Positions 8,595 through 17,319 of a DNA stretch of 64,000 bases are shown in pieces; the stretch's first letter is position 1; each line of letters starts with the position of its first letter. The translations under genes and the position numbers were made by a program. The notes under the pieces are model-generated. The model saw nothing but the letters and a program-made list of their open reading frames with translations, made no database searches and was not told the origin of the DNA. Origin of the DNA: Oxalobacteraceae bacterium (GTDB lineage Bacteria > Pseudomonadota > Gammaproteobacteria > Burkholderiales > Burkholderiaceae_D); NCBI GenBank assembly GCA_027490725.1, contig JAIXXN010000002.1, forward strand, positions 62,001 through 126,000, written 5' to 3'.

Positions 8595-9695
8595 CTAGCG
8601 CTGCGGCAGCTGCTGGGTCAGGAATGCCAGCGTGGCGTCGAGCGTCGGCTGAAGCCAGGGATCGAATAGCCAGAAGGAATGTGGCGTATCGGGTAACACC
8701 TGCACCGCAGTGGCAACACCGAGCGCCTGCATGCGCGCCACCATCTCGGCCCGGCCCACCGAGAAACGTGGCTGGCTGCTACCGATAAACAGCATCGGCG
8801 GCATGCCGGCGCGCACATATTGCAGTGGCGATGCTTCGCTCCAGCGCGCCGTCTGTTCCGCGTATCGGCCACCGAACCAGGCACCGGCTGACGAGGGTTG
8901 CTTGGCCGGATCATCTTCGTAGCGGCGTGCCTCGGCAGAAGTAAAATCGGACAGTCCGTCGAGATTGACGATGGCCTGCACCGTACTGGCCACTGCGCTG
9001 CCGGCTGCACCGGGATCAAACCCCGACAGATGGCCGGTGACGCCCGCCAGACTGGCAATCTGCCCGCCAGCCGAACCACCGGCCAGGGCAAAGCGCTGCG
9101 CATCAAGCTGGTAGTCGCTGGCGTGGCTGCGCAGCCAGCGCACCGCTGCGCGCACGTCATGGATGGCCGCCGGATAACCTGCCTCACCGGACAGACGATA
9201 ACTGACTGTGGCTGCCGCCCAGCCCTGCCGGGCCAGACGCACGGCCATGGGCGCGAATTCATCACGGAAGCCGGCCCGCCAGCCGCCACCGTGCACCAGT
9301 ATCACGAGTGGCCGCAGCGCGGCCGGTCCTGCGCCGTTGTGCGGCGCCGCTGGCAGGTACAGATCGAGTTGCAGACAACGACTGCCGTATTGCACGTAGG
9401 TCAGGTTGTCGAGTTTGCGCACACCGTCCGGCAGGGCGGCGCTGGCAATCCGTATTTGCGGGTAGGATTTGTGCAGCTTGGCGTACGTATGTTCGGCGTC
9501 GTAGGTGTTGGACGGATCGGGCGCAGGCGCTACGCAAGGCAACTCCGCGGCTGTTGCGGCAGCCGCTGTGGCCAGTGCGGTGGCGACCGCGGTGACCAGC
9601 GTAGTGGCAACCGTGGTGGCAACCGTCGTGGCAACAAGGTTTAGCCAGCCACCACACACCACCCGCAAGCGACTGCACCAGACCAAGCACTGCAT
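8595..9695 (-). CDS. Secreted alpha/beta hydrolase (esterase/lipase type)
   Basis: This carboxylesterase-like protein of 366 residues carries the HGGGW oxyanion loop, the GGSAGG nucleophile elbow, and a late His in DTPHSFW. It resembles the BD-FAE / hormone-sensitive-lipase-like group, which acts on short acyl or feruloyl esters. GAGGAA precedes the ATG at 9695. The N-terminus is odd: after a basic start, the hydrophobic region is built from near-tandem Val-Ala-Thr-Thr units, encoded by a 12-bp DNA repeat around 9597-9640. It can still serve as signal peptide or anchor. The mature enzyme probably begins near ELPCVAP. Substrate unknown. Confidence 0.82.
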   Translation of the reverse strand: MQCLVWCSRLRVVCGGWLNLVATTVATTVATTLVTAVATALATAAAATAAELPCVAPAPDPSNTYDAEHTYAKLHKSYPQIRIASAALPDGVRKLDNLTYVQYGSRCLQLDLYLPAAPHNGAGPAALRPLVILVHGGGWRAGFRDEFAPMAVRLARQGWAAATVSYRLSGEAGYPAAIHDVRAAVRWLRSHASDYQLDAQRFALAGGSAGGQIASLAGVTGHLSGFDPGAAGSAVASTVQAIVNLDGLSDFTSAEARRYEDDPAKQPSSAGAWFGGRYAEQTARWSEASPLQYVRAGMPPMLFIGSSQPRFSVGRAEMVARMQALGVATAVQVLPDTPHSFWLFDPWLQPTLDATLAFLTQQLPQR

Positions 9696-9759
9696 AAATA
9701 TTCCTCGCCAGAAATAGGCCGGCCAGTATGCCATATGCCTCAATCGAAGGCTGTGATTT

Positions 9760-9801
9760 TTGATCCAGATCAATCAAATCAAAGCGCGAACTCCCTACGA
9801 T
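9760..9801 (+). promoter_or_regulatory. FNR/Anr box with class II promoter for the usp pair
   Basis: TTGATCCAGATCAA at 9760-9773 matches the FNR consensus TTGAT-N4-ATCAA exactly. Its centre lies 41.5 bases before a start point near 9808, which is where the -10-like TACGAT at 9796-9801 would place it. That is the class II activator layout. The first universal stress gene starts at 9831. This points to induction at low oxygen by an Fnr/Anr protein encoded elsewhere. Confidence 0.75.
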
Positions 9802-9830
9802 GGCTGTACAGAACAACACAGGAGTCCTCC

Positions 9831-10676
9831 ATGTCGTACAAGACCATACTCGTTCACGTTGACCAGTCCCGCCATGCGGCGCAACGCATCGCCCTCGCTG
9901 CCGAAGTCGCTCGCACCTTCGACGCCCACCTGATCGGCGCGGCCAGCAGCGGCTTCACGCGCGAGTTCTACCGCAACAGCAGTGTCATGTACGCCGGACC
10001 GATTCCCCTGCCGGAGCTGGATGTACTCACCAGCGCCGCCCAGCAAGCGCTGGAAGGCTACGAACAGCAAGTGCAAGCGGCTGGCGTCACGTCCTACGAG
10101 CGGCGCCTGAGCGACGATGAAACGGAAGTCACACTGCTGCAACAGGCGCGCTACACCGATCTGGTGGTGCTGAGCCAGAACGATCCGTCCGATGACGCCG
10201 CGCGGCTGGTGCGCGGCCTGCCGGAAAGCATCATCCTGAACAGCGGCCGTCCGGTCCTGATGGTGCCGTATGCCGGCGAGTTCAGCAACATCGGCCAGCG
10301 CGCACTGGTGGCCTGGGACGGCAGTCGCGCCGCCACCCGCGCGATCACCGATGCCCTGCCGCTGCTACGCCGCAGCAGTGCCGTCACACTGGTGGTGTAC
10401 AACGCCGATCAGCAGACCGGTGTGCATGGCGAACAGCCGGGTGCCGACATGGCGCTGTATCTGGCACGTCATGGCGTGAAGATCGAAGTGATGGCGCAAA
10501 AAACCCCGGCCGGTCTGGATGTGGGCAATGCACTGCTGTCCCTGGCTGCCGATCTGGGCAGTGACCTGATCGTGATGGGTGGTTATGGCCACATGCGCTG
10601 GCGCGAAATGATCATGGGTGGCGTCACCCGTACGCTGCTGCAAACCATGACCGTTCCGCTTCTGATGTCGCACTAA
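9831..10676 (+). CDS. Universal stress protein, tandem UspA domains (first copy)
   Basis: This cytoplasmic stress protein of 281 residues has two Usp folds. The first begins MSYKTILVHVDQ, and the second at about residue 155 with QRALVAWDGSRAATRAI. The second domain ends with GGYGHMRWREMIMGGVTR, which replaces the usual ATP-binding G-2x-G-9x-G-S/T with a GGVT version. The start follows AGGAG at 9821-9825; an ORF extension to 9735 runs across the promoter and is rejected. The perfect FNR box upstream suggests expression under oxygen limitation. A paralogue of the same length follows 8 bases later. Confidence 0.9.
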   Translation: MSYKTILVHVDQSRHAAQRIALAAEVARTFDAHLIGAASSGFTREFYRNSSVMYAGPIPLPELDVLTSAAQQALEGYEQQVQAAGVTSYERRLSDDETEVTLLQQARYTDLVVLSQNDPSDDAARLVRGLPESIILNSGRPVLMVPYAGEFSNIGQRALVAWDGSRAATRAITDALPLLRRSSAVTLVVYNADQQTGVHGEQPGADMALYLARHGVKIEVMAQKTPAGLDVGNALLSLAADLGSDLIVMGGYGHMRWREMIMGGVTRTLLQTMTVPLLMSH

Positions 10677-10684
10677 GGACCTGT

Positions 10685-11530
10685 ATGACTTATCGCACCA
10701 TCCTGTTGCATGCCGACACGGCACACCATGCGGCCGACCGCTACACGCTGGGCTGCCGACTGGCGGCCATGCTGGACGCCCATCTGATCGGTGCTGCGGC
10801 CACCGGCATTTCGCGCTTCGCCCCGGTGGCGGTGGCAGCAGGCATCTGGCCGCTCACGGCCGAACACATGACGCAGATGAGCGGCAACGCCCGCGCCGCG
10901 CTGGCCGCCTGTGCCGCCAGCGCACGCCAGCACGGTGTGAATTCGTATGAGGAACGCCTGCTGAGCGACGACGCCGCCAGCGCCTTGCTGCTGCAAGCGA
11001 ACAGCGCCGATCTGCTGGTACTCAGTCAGGACGACGGCAATGAAACGCTGGCCGACCGCGCCAGCGCGCTGGTGCCCTCGCTCCTGCTGCATGGCGCGCG
11101 ACCGCTGCTGGTGGTGCCGAAACATAGCCGTATCCAACTCGACACCCAGCCCTGTCAGCGCCCCTTGCTGGCATGGGACGGCAGCAACCAGAGCGCACGC
11201 GCCCTGCTCGACGCGCTCCCCTTGCTGCAACTAGCCCGCCGCGCCACGCTGCTGGTCTTGAATCCCGCAGACCAGCATGGTCTGCATGGCGCCACGCCGG
11301 GTGCCGACATGGCGCTGTTCCTGGCGCGTCACGGCGTGCAGCTGGAGGTGCTTTGCATCGACACCGAGCTGCCGATCGCCCAGGCGATCCTGTCGCAAGC
11401 ACAGGCACTGGGCAGCGACCTGCTGGTCATGGGCGGCTATGGCCACACCCGCTGGAGCGAAGCCGTGCTGGGCGGCGTAACCAGCAGCATCCTCGACACC
11501 ATGGATATTCCCGTGCTGCTGGCACACTGA
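10685..11530 (+). CDS. Universal stress protein, tandem UspA domains (second copy)
   Basis: This is a second protein of 281 residues with the same two-domain plan (MTYRTILLHAD, then PLLAWDGSNQSARALLD) and the same terminal GGYGHTRWSEAVLGGVTSS motif. It starts 8 bases after the first copy with AAGGA as ribosome binding site, so the two form an operon under the FNR box. Sequence similarity throughout, including GATPGADMALFLARHGV against GEQPGADMALYLARHGV, shows a tandem duplication. The copies have diverged most in the N-terminal domain, which fits distinct partners or ligands. Confidence 0.9.
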   Translation: MTYRTILLHADTAHHAADRYTLGCRLAAMLDAHLIGAAATGISRFAPVAVAAGIWPLTAEHMTQMSGNARAALAACAASARQHGVNSYEERLLSDDAASALLLQANSADLLVLSQDDGNETLADRASALVPSLLLHGARPLLVVPKHSRIQLDTQPCQRPLLAWDGSNQSARALLDALPLLQLARRATLLVLNPADQHGLHGATPGADMALFLARHGVQLEVLCIDTELPIAQAILSQAQALGSDLLVMGGYGHTRWSEAVLGGVTSSILDTMDIPVLLAH

Positions 11531-11612
11531 AGCACTGCAAGCCCGCCGCCAACGGCGCTCGGGCTTGCCAGCCGGATCCGCTACACGGACACGCAAACGG
11601 CGCAGCAATGCA

Positions 11613-11638
11613 AAAAGGCAGCCCGCAGGCTGCCTTTT
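11613..11638. terminator. Bidirectional intrinsic terminator
   Basis: AAAAGGCAGCC and GGCTGCCTTTT form an 11-bp stem around the loop CGCA, with A-run and T-run on either side. It can end the usp operon on the plus strand and the tRNA transcript on the minus strand. Confidence 0.85.
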
Positions 11639-11645
11639 CAAATTC

Positions 11646-11721
11646 TGGAGCGGGAGAAGAGTCTCGAACTCTCGACCTCAACCTTGGCAAGGTTGCGCTC
11701 TACCAACTGAGCTACTCCCGC
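11646..11721 (-). tRNA. tRNA-Gly (GCC)
   Basis: On the minus strand the 76-base sequence begins GCGGGAGTAGCTCAGTTGG and ends with the encoded CCA. The acceptor stem pairs GCGGGAG with CTCCCGC. The anticodon arm has CTTGCCAAG, giving anticodon GCC, and the T arm holds GTTCGAGAC. All four arms fold normally. It is a single tRNA with no neighbouring tRNA genes. Confidence 0.97.
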
Positions 11722-12103
11722 TTGGAGTGTTGTGCTTCACATCTCGTAAAGCGGGGCGAATTATAGCAGAGCCATAGAATTGGTCAAGGGTGAAGTGCAG
11801 CATCAATTCACTACCCTTGCCAGCGCTGGCATGCCGGCCTACGCCGCCCATCCACCCGAGCAGTCCGTCGCCAACTTTGTCTGAACATCCAGGCAGAGCC
11901 CCGTAACGACCGGCCAGCGCGCCAAAATGGCGTTAAAAAAGTTTCATAAAAGCATGTCAGTTGTTTTTATGAAAAATAAGTTGCAAAACTTACCCGACTT
12001 GAATACACTTAAACTTATAAATTAATGAAGACGTTTTTCCTGATGGAAATAACTTCTTGCAGACTTTGTAGCGCCTTAACCTTAACGAGATAACAGGAAA
12101 CCC
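11722..12103. other. Intergenic stretch between tRNA-Gly and a PEP-CTERM gene
   Basis: There is no gene in these 382 bases. The left part should hold the tRNA promoter on the minus strand. From about 11930 it becomes AT-rich and should hold the promoter of the PEP-CTERM gene at 12104. I see no clear operator or attachment site. Confidence 0.5.
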
Positions 12104-12607
12104 ATGAACTTCAAATCCACCATTCTGGCAGCGGCGCTACTGGTAGCGTCCGCAGTTGCTTCGGCAAACACCACCATCGTCCTGAACGCAACGGCGAAGC
12201 CGAATTCCTACGCAGCCACCTTTACTGGTAACGACGCCATCAATACCTTTGACCTGGACCTGAGCAATTTCACCAGCGCTGGCAAATTCGTCGGCCAGGT
12301 TTCCGCCAACTTCACCGGCGGTGCTGGCTACAACGTCACCAGTGTCAAGCTGGATGGCATCAACTTCCTCCCGCTGGTTAATTATCAGCTGGACGACAGC
12401 GGCGCCGACTACTGGGTACTGCGTCTGCCAACGCTGACCAGCACGCTGCACCACATCGTCGTGACCGGTACGCCACTGGAGAGCAGCGAGGGTTTCACCG
12501 GCTCGCTGTCGCTGGTCGCAGCCCCAGTACCTGAACCAGAAACCTACGCGATGATGATCGCTGGTCTGGGTCTGGTCGGCTTCATGGCACGTCGCCGCAA
12601 GGCATAA
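12104..12607 (+). CDS. FxDxF-type PEP-CTERM protein
   Basis: This protein of 167 residues has a signal peptide (cleavage near ASA-NTT), the FDLDLSNF version of the FxDxF motif in the middle, and a C-terminal VPEPETYAMMIAG tail followed by a hydrophobic helix and RRRKA. FxDxF proteins are a betaproteobacterial subset of exosortase substrates, thought to sit on the cell surface or in the matrix. AGGAAA precedes the ATG. A clear terminator follows, so it is monocistronic. It is unrelated in its middle part to the PEP-CTERM protein at 1540. Confidence 0.9.
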   Translation: MNFKSTILAAALLVASAVASANTTIVLNATAKPNSYAATFTGNDAINTFDLDLSNFTSAGKFVGQVSANFTGGAGYNVTSVKLDGINFLPLVNYQLDDSGADYWVLRLPTLTSTLHHIVVTGTPLESSEGFTGSLSLVAAPVPEPETYAMMIAGLGLVGFMARRRKA

Positions 12608-12666
12608 TATTAGGCCGACGCCGGCACTAGTAGGCACATCAGATCACTGAATCAGTGCTTCCCAAG

Positions 12667-12704
12667 GCACCGCAAGTTGACAAGCAACTTGCGGTGCTTT
12701 TTTT
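12667..12704 (+). terminator. Intrinsic terminator of the PEP-CTERM gene
   Basis: GCACCGCAAGTTG pairs perfectly with CAACTTGCGGTGC around a 5-base loop and is followed by seven T. This is a textbook Rho-independent terminator. Confidence 0.93.
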
Positions 12705-12899
12705 ATGGCCAGGCCTGATGAGTACTTGCTGCACTCGCTAGCGCATCAAACTCCCCTCCCCTCCCCACCATCGGGCGCCCTGGCGCTAGCGCAGTTGATA
12801 TGGTGATAATATCCCGCACTATTGACCTGTCACAGGGCAGATAGCCACTGCAGATTTCGTCGCCCTTATTTTCAAAGCCTGTTTTATTGTTGATCCTCT

Positions 12900-14171
12900 A
12901 TGCCCCAGAACACGCCGCCAGCAGCAAAGCACCAAGCGTTTGAAGCACTCAACATTCCCGGCTTCCCGATCTTTGTAGCCACTTTTGTGCTGACGATGAT
13001 GGCGGACAACATCGAGCACGTCATCAGTTACTGGGTCGCCTTCGAGAAATTCCAGTCGCCGACACTCGGCGGTTTTGCAGTGATTTCGCACTGGTTGCCC
13101 TTCCTGCTGTTTTCCGTGGGGGTGGGCGCGCTGAACGACCGTTTTGATTCGCGTCGTCTGATACAGATCGGTGCCAGCCTGTTTGCGCTGGTATCACTGG
13201 GCTGGGGCTATTTCTTTCTCACCGACAGCTTGACGATTCCCTGGGCGATGGCCTTGCTGGTTCTACATGGCGTTGCGGGCGTGTTCTGGATGACGTCCAG
13301 CCAGGTCTTGCTGTACGACATAGTCGGTGTTGAAAAGCTCGCTAGCGCGGTACGCCTGAATGCCACGGCGCGCTATTTCGGCGTACTGGTGGGGCCGGGT
13401 GTGGGGAGCTTGATCATGGCCACGCTGGGTCCCGCCAAAGGCATCCTGTTGAATGCGGCGTTATACCTGCCGCTGCTGCTCTGGTTAATCAAGGCCAGAA
13501 CACCGCACCGTGGCAAGCGTTTGGAACAGTCGGCTGCGCGGCGCGTGCATGGTCTGGCGGATATCTGGCAGACCATCCAGACGGTAAAAAATATTCCGAC
13601 ACTGGGCGTCATGATTCTGCTGTCGGGAGCAGCCTCTTTCTTTGTCGGTAATAGCTATCAAGCGCAGATGCCGGGCTTTGCGAGCGATCTGGGCGGCATC
13701 TCTCCAGGGCTGGCGTATTCCATGCTGCTCGCAGCCGATGCTGCCGGGGCGCTGTTTGCAGGGGTGACACTGGAAGCGGGTTTCAGATTCACACGGATTA
13801 CCCCGACGGCCGCCATGGGTTTTGCGATGGCGTGGGCGGTGGCACTGGGCAGCTTTGCGAGCACGAGCAATTACCATGTGGCGCTGGTGTGCCTGTTCGC
13901 GGCCGGCTTCTGTGAACTATCCTTCAGCAGCATGAATCAAACCATCGTCCAGATGAAAGCACCGGATGCGATTCGCGGCAAAGTACTCGGCCTGTTCGGC
14001 ATGTCGTCGGCAGGCTTGCGCCTGTTCAGCGGTATTTTTGTCGGACTGATGGGCAGCAAAGTCGGGATTCATCTATCGATGCTAGGCGCAACGATGGTGT
14101 TCTTCTCGGTCACCTTAGGCTTGATGTATCTGAATCGTGCAAGCACAACGCAAGCCAAACATCCTGAGTGA
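12900..14171 (+). CDS. MFS transporter
   Basis: This is a major facilitator protein of 423 residues with about 12 hydrophobic segments. Between segments 2 and 3 is GALNDRFDSRRLIQIG, the family's conserved loop in the form seen in the EntS/MFS_3 exporter group. These proteins usually export siderophores or drugs by proton antiport; the substrate cannot be told here. The ribosome binding site before the ATG is weak. A small membrane protein follows after 45 bases and may be co-transcribed. Confidence 0.85.
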   Translation: MPQNTPPAAKHQAFEALNIPGFPIFVATFVLTMMADNIEHVISYWVAFEKFQSPTLGGFAVISHWLPFLLFSVGVGALNDRFDSRRLIQIGASLFALVSLGWGYFFLTDSLTIPWAMALLVLHGVAGVFWMTSSQVLLYDIVGVEKLASAVRLNATARYFGVLVGPGVGSLIMATLGPAKGILLNAALYLPLLLWLIKARTPHRGKRLEQSAARRVHGLADIWQTIQTVKNIPTLGVMILLSGAASFFVGNSYQAQMPGFASDLGGISPGLAYSMLLAADAAGALFAGVTLEAGFRFTRITPTAAMGFAMAWAVALGSFASTSNYHVALVCLFAAGFCELSFSSMNQTIVQMKAPDAIRGKVLGLFGMSSAGLRLFSGIFVGLMGSKVGIHLSMLGATMVFFSVTLGLMYLNRASTTQAKHPE

Positions 14172-14216
14172 GTCAGAGCCACTCCGCAGCGCCGAATTCG
14201 ACAGGAAAACCACATA

Positions 14217-14408
14217 ATGGAAAAGAAACCAACTGACTTCCTGACCGGCTGCATCGTCATCGCCGTATTGATCGCGCTCTCCACCTACGCCGGTGGAACG
14301 CGCGCCCTGCTCTACATTGGCGGCGCCCTCATCGCAGCGCTACTGGTGCTAATTCTGCTGAAGTACAAGTCCAGGCGGAACTCCGGCGAGACCGACAAAC
14401 CATCCTGA
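14217..14408 (+). CDS. Small two-helix membrane protein
   Basis: This protein of 63 residues has two hydrophobic stretches (residues about 9-25 and 29-48) and a charged C-terminus (KSRRNSGETDKPS). AGGAAAA lies upstream of the ATG. I do not recognise the family. Position and strand suggest it shares a transcript with the MFS gene in front of it. Confidence 0.6.
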   Translation: MEKKPTDFLTGCIVIAVLIALSTYAGGTRALLYIGGALIAALLVLILLKYKSRRNSGETDKPS

Positions 14409-14494
14409 GCCTCCGTGAGATTGTGTGCACTTTCACTTTTTTCAAAAATGCTATCCTTTGATCCATCACTACGATGTCGATAAAAGGACGCTCT

Positions 14495-15073
14495 ATGACT
14501 TTCCGCTGTATCGCACTGAGTGTTCTCTTCGCTGCAAGCACTGGGTTGGCTCAGGCGGCTAGCGAGCATACCCGGCAAAACCCCGCGTCGATACGCTGGG
14601 TCCTGCATTATGACGGCAAGTCGACCGATCAATTCATGTGGGATACACGCGCCAAAAAGTTGCTGAACACCCGTGTGCCCGCCATGCTGGCCGATAGCCT
14701 TTTGATGGCGCTGGGTGGAACACCGGATCCCGTTGTGGTGGTCAAAGGCCGCTATATCAGCATGTCCGGGTGTCGCTACCAGAGTTGCTCGGAAAAAGGG
14801 TTTCTATGGCTAGACACGCAAACAGGCATCGGTGTGGGCGCATTTCATGCTTCAGACACCTTGCACCTCGGCTCCAACAGTCTCTCGGCAAATCATCTGC
14901 CCACTGAGGCAAAGCTGGCGCTGTGGTCGTGGCTCTACGAGCAGAGTTTGCGCACAGCGTCCGCCGAATTCATCGATCGCTCGAATAGACAGCATGCGCT
15001 CGATATCGCGAACTTCAACGTGCAGGAGCATTTTCACGAGCACCTCCACACAGCCCCGCGCCGGCCTCAATAA
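14495..15073 (+). CDS. Secreted protein of unknown function
   Basis: This protein of 192 residues has a signal peptide (MTFRCIALSVLFAAS..., cleavage near AQA-ASE). AAAGGACG precedes the ATG at 14495; an upstream in-frame start at 14474 is less likely. The mature part contains a probable disulfide pair in SGCRYQSCSEKGFLW and a His-rich C-terminus (EHFHEHLH). There is no family I recognise. It is followed 30 bases later by another secreted protein and may be in the same transcript. Confidence 0.65.
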   Translation: MTFRCIALSVLFAASTGLAQAASEHTRQNPASIRWVLHYDGKSTDQFMWDTRAKKLLNTRVPAMLADSLLMALGGTPDPVVVVKGRYISMSGCRYQSCSEKGFLWLDTQTGIGVGAFHASDTLHLGSNSLSANHLPTEAKLALWSWLYEQSLRTASAEFIDRSNRQHALDIANFNVQEHFHEHLHTAPRRPQ

Positions 15074-15103
15074 GGTGACGACCGCTAATCAGGAGCCTAC
15101 CGC

Positions 15104-16402
15104 ATGACACAACGCTTTACACGCATTCTCGCCTTGCTGATGGTGAGCCTCGCGTTGCCACTGATCAGTACCGCGACCGAAACCAACGCGCAAGCGAAAT
15201 TTGCCAGTGCCGCAGCATTGTTACAGGCGCACAAAGCCGCAGAGGCACTGCCAATTCTCGAGGAACTGGGACGCAGCAACCCAAGCCCATCGGTGTTCTG
15301 GAACTTGGGACTAAGCGCAGCAGAGGTCGGCAACCACGCCGTGGCATTGCAGGCATGGCGCGCCTATCGCGCGCTAGATGCCAGCAACTGGCAGGTGCGC
15401 GCCAAGCTGATCCAGACCTATCAGGCGCTCGGCGATCTACAAGCACGCGATCAGGAGCGCACCGACCTGATCGCACTGTGGCAAGCAGGCACGGACAAGT
15501 CGCTCAGCGCACAGCCCATCTTTTGCAGGGAGCAGTTTATCCACGCTGGCCGCAAGGTGATGGTGCTTGAATACTTCCGCCCGTCCGGCCCGAACGCCTT
15601 GGTGTATTCCTTCATGGTACTCAACGAATCCGGCCAGCAAGACTTCAAAATCTCGCTGGGCAGCTATGAGCAAATCAATCAGATTGCACTGGAACTGGGG
15701 CAGCGACCTAAAGACCAGCGGCTCTACCATCTGGATCTGTATCGGCCTGCTGTGCATGAAACACACGGCATGTATCTGGGCCAGCCGGGTTACGATGTGA
15801 TTCGCCCTACAGTGCTCGAGGTCCTCGCCGGCAAGCACCAGCAGACACCTAAGGTACCAGCACCAGCACCAGCAGAGGAGCTGACCCGCATTAACCTACC
15901 ACTACAAAAAACCTTACTCAATTTGCGACAGATCGATCAATCATCCCTGCGCGAGAAAAAACTGAGTCCCGAGCAGCTGGCCGAGATATTCCGCATGAAT
16001 CAGTCACAGTTAAGCGAACTGGTGAAGCAACATGGCTGGCCGACTCTGACAGCGGTCGGCAATGATGCGGCACAAGGTGCGTGGCTGATCGTTCAGCATG
16101 CAGATCATGATCGCAACTGGCAGCGCGAAATGCTGGGACTGATGGAAGCACTGATTGCGCAAGGAGAAGTGCGCAAGTCTGACGTTGCCTACTTGCGTGA
16201 CCGACTCGATGTCGCCGATAAACAGCGCCAACGGTTCGGCACGCAGGGAAAGTGTATCGGCAAAAATATCTGGCAGCCATTCGAACTTGCCGACGCTAGC
16301 CAAGTGGACGATTGGCGGAAGTCGATGGAAATGACGTCATTGAAAGCCTATGTCGATCGCGCCAGCACTATCCTTTGCGGTAAATTTGAAGGTGCTCAGT
16401 AG
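15104..16402 (+). CDS. Secreted TPR and DUF6624-like protein
   Basis: This protein of 432 residues has a signal peptide, then a TPR-like helical region (about residues 30-120: AAALLQAHKAAEALPILEEL and NLGLSAAEVGNHAVALQAW). A middle domain of unknown type follows, then a C-terminal part matching the DUF6624 pattern: WLIVQHADHDRNWQ, later YLRDRLDVADKQRQRFGTQ. The DUF6624 family has no enzymatic function that I know of; the conserved HADHD could bind a metal. Neighbouring genes are secreted proteins of unknown role and an ABC exporter. Confidence 0.65.
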   Translation: MTQRFTRILALLMVSLALPLISTATETNAQAKFASAAALLQAHKAAEALPILEELGRSNPSPSVFWNLGLSAAEVGNHAVALQAWRAYRALDASNWQVRAKLIQTYQALGDLQARDQERTDLIALWQAGTDKSLSAQPIFCREQFIHAGRKVMVLEYFRPSGPNALVYSFMVLNESGQQDFKISLGSYEQINQIALELGQRPKDQRLYHLDLYRPAVHETHGMYLGQPGYDVIRPTVLEVLAGKHQQTPKVPAPAPAEELTRINLPLQKTLLNLRQIDQSSLREKKLSPEQLAEIFRMNQSQLSELVKQHGWPTLTAVGNDAAQGAWLIVQHADHDRNWQREMLGLMEALIAQGEVRKSDVAYLRDRLDVADKQRQRFGTQGKCIGKNIWQPFELADASQVDDWRKSMEMTSLKAYVDRASTILCGKFEGAQ

Positions 16403-16549
16403 TGCTGAGGTGGCTGCAGTGCCCTGAGTGCTCAGTCGCCCCCGTATCTGTGGAGAATCTTTGTATAAATTAATGTTGCCATTTTGGGTATATAATTTAT
16501 CTATTCAGAGAAAGCGATTGCGCTGACCGGCTCTTAAAGAAAGACCACA

Positions 16550-17308
16550 ATGATCGAGGCAGTAGGACTTAAAAAGGACTTCAAAGCAACCGCCAAAGGT
16601 GCCAAAGGGCAGCTGGTACAGGCAGTTAAATCCGTATCCTTCACGTGCAAGCCGGGTCAGGTGCTGGGCCTGATTGGCCCTAACGGCGCCGGCAAAACCA
16701 CCACCTTACGGATGCTATCCAGCGCGATCGCCCCGAGCGCTGGCGAAGTGCTGGTACAAGGCGAGCGCCTGACACAGGACCAGATGGCGGCACGCCGCCA
16801 GATCGGTTTCCTATCCGGCCACACGGGCTTGTATCAGCGCCTATCCGTGCGTGAAAACATCGAATATTTCGGCCGCGCCTATGGTCTGCAGGGCGCTGTA
16901 CTCAAGACCAGAACCGCGCAGCTGATCGACCAGTTCGGCCTGCAGCAGTATGCCGATCAGCAGGTGGATAAACTCTCTTTCGGCAACAAGCAACGCGCCG
17001 CGATTGCCCGCACGGTGGTGCATACGCCGGCCATCCTGATCCTCGACGAACCGACTACCGGCCTGGATATTCTCGGCGCCAAACTGGTCAATGATTTCGT
17101 CCGCGCCTATCAAAGCAGTGGCGCCGCCGTGATTTTCTCGACCCATCACATGCACGAAGTGGAAGACCTGTGTGACGAGGTCTGCATCATTAACCACGGC
17201 GTGAGCGTGTATCAGGGCAAGTTACCAGCCCTGCTCAGCGATACCGGCACTACCTCGCTGCACGACGCTTATCTGCACACCATCACCGCTACCCGGCATC
17301 CAGCTTAA
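16550..17308 (+). CDS. ABC transporter ATP-binding protein, NatA type
   Basis: This protein of 252 residues has all nucleotide-binding motifs: Walker A GPNGAGKTT, a signature in the variant form LSFGNKQR, Walker B ILILDEPTTGLD, and the switch His in STHHMHEVED. It resembles NatA/CcmA-type subunits, which drive export with a membrane partner. The partner gene starts 11 bases downstream. NatAB of Bacillus exports sodium; the substrate here could equally be a drug or peptide. Confidence 0.87.
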   Translation: MIEAVGLKKDFKATAKGAKGQLVQAVKSVSFTCKPGQVLGLIGPNGAGKTTTLRMLSSAIAPSAGEVLVQGERLTQDQMAARRQIGFLSGHTGLYQRLSVRENIEYFGRAYGLQGAVLKTRTAQLIDQFGLQQYADQQVDKLSFGNKQRAAIARTVVHTPAILILDEPTTGLDILGAKLVNDFVRAYQSSGAAVIFSTHHMHEVEDLCDEVCIINHGVSVYQGKLPALLSDTGTTSLHDAYLHTITATRHPA

Positions 17309-17319
17309 AGGCACCATCG

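Noticed and set aside
9735..9830. An N-terminal extension of the first universal stress protein
   Set aside because: It would translate through the FNR box and promoter. The ATG at 9831 has a good ribosome binding site and the normal family start.
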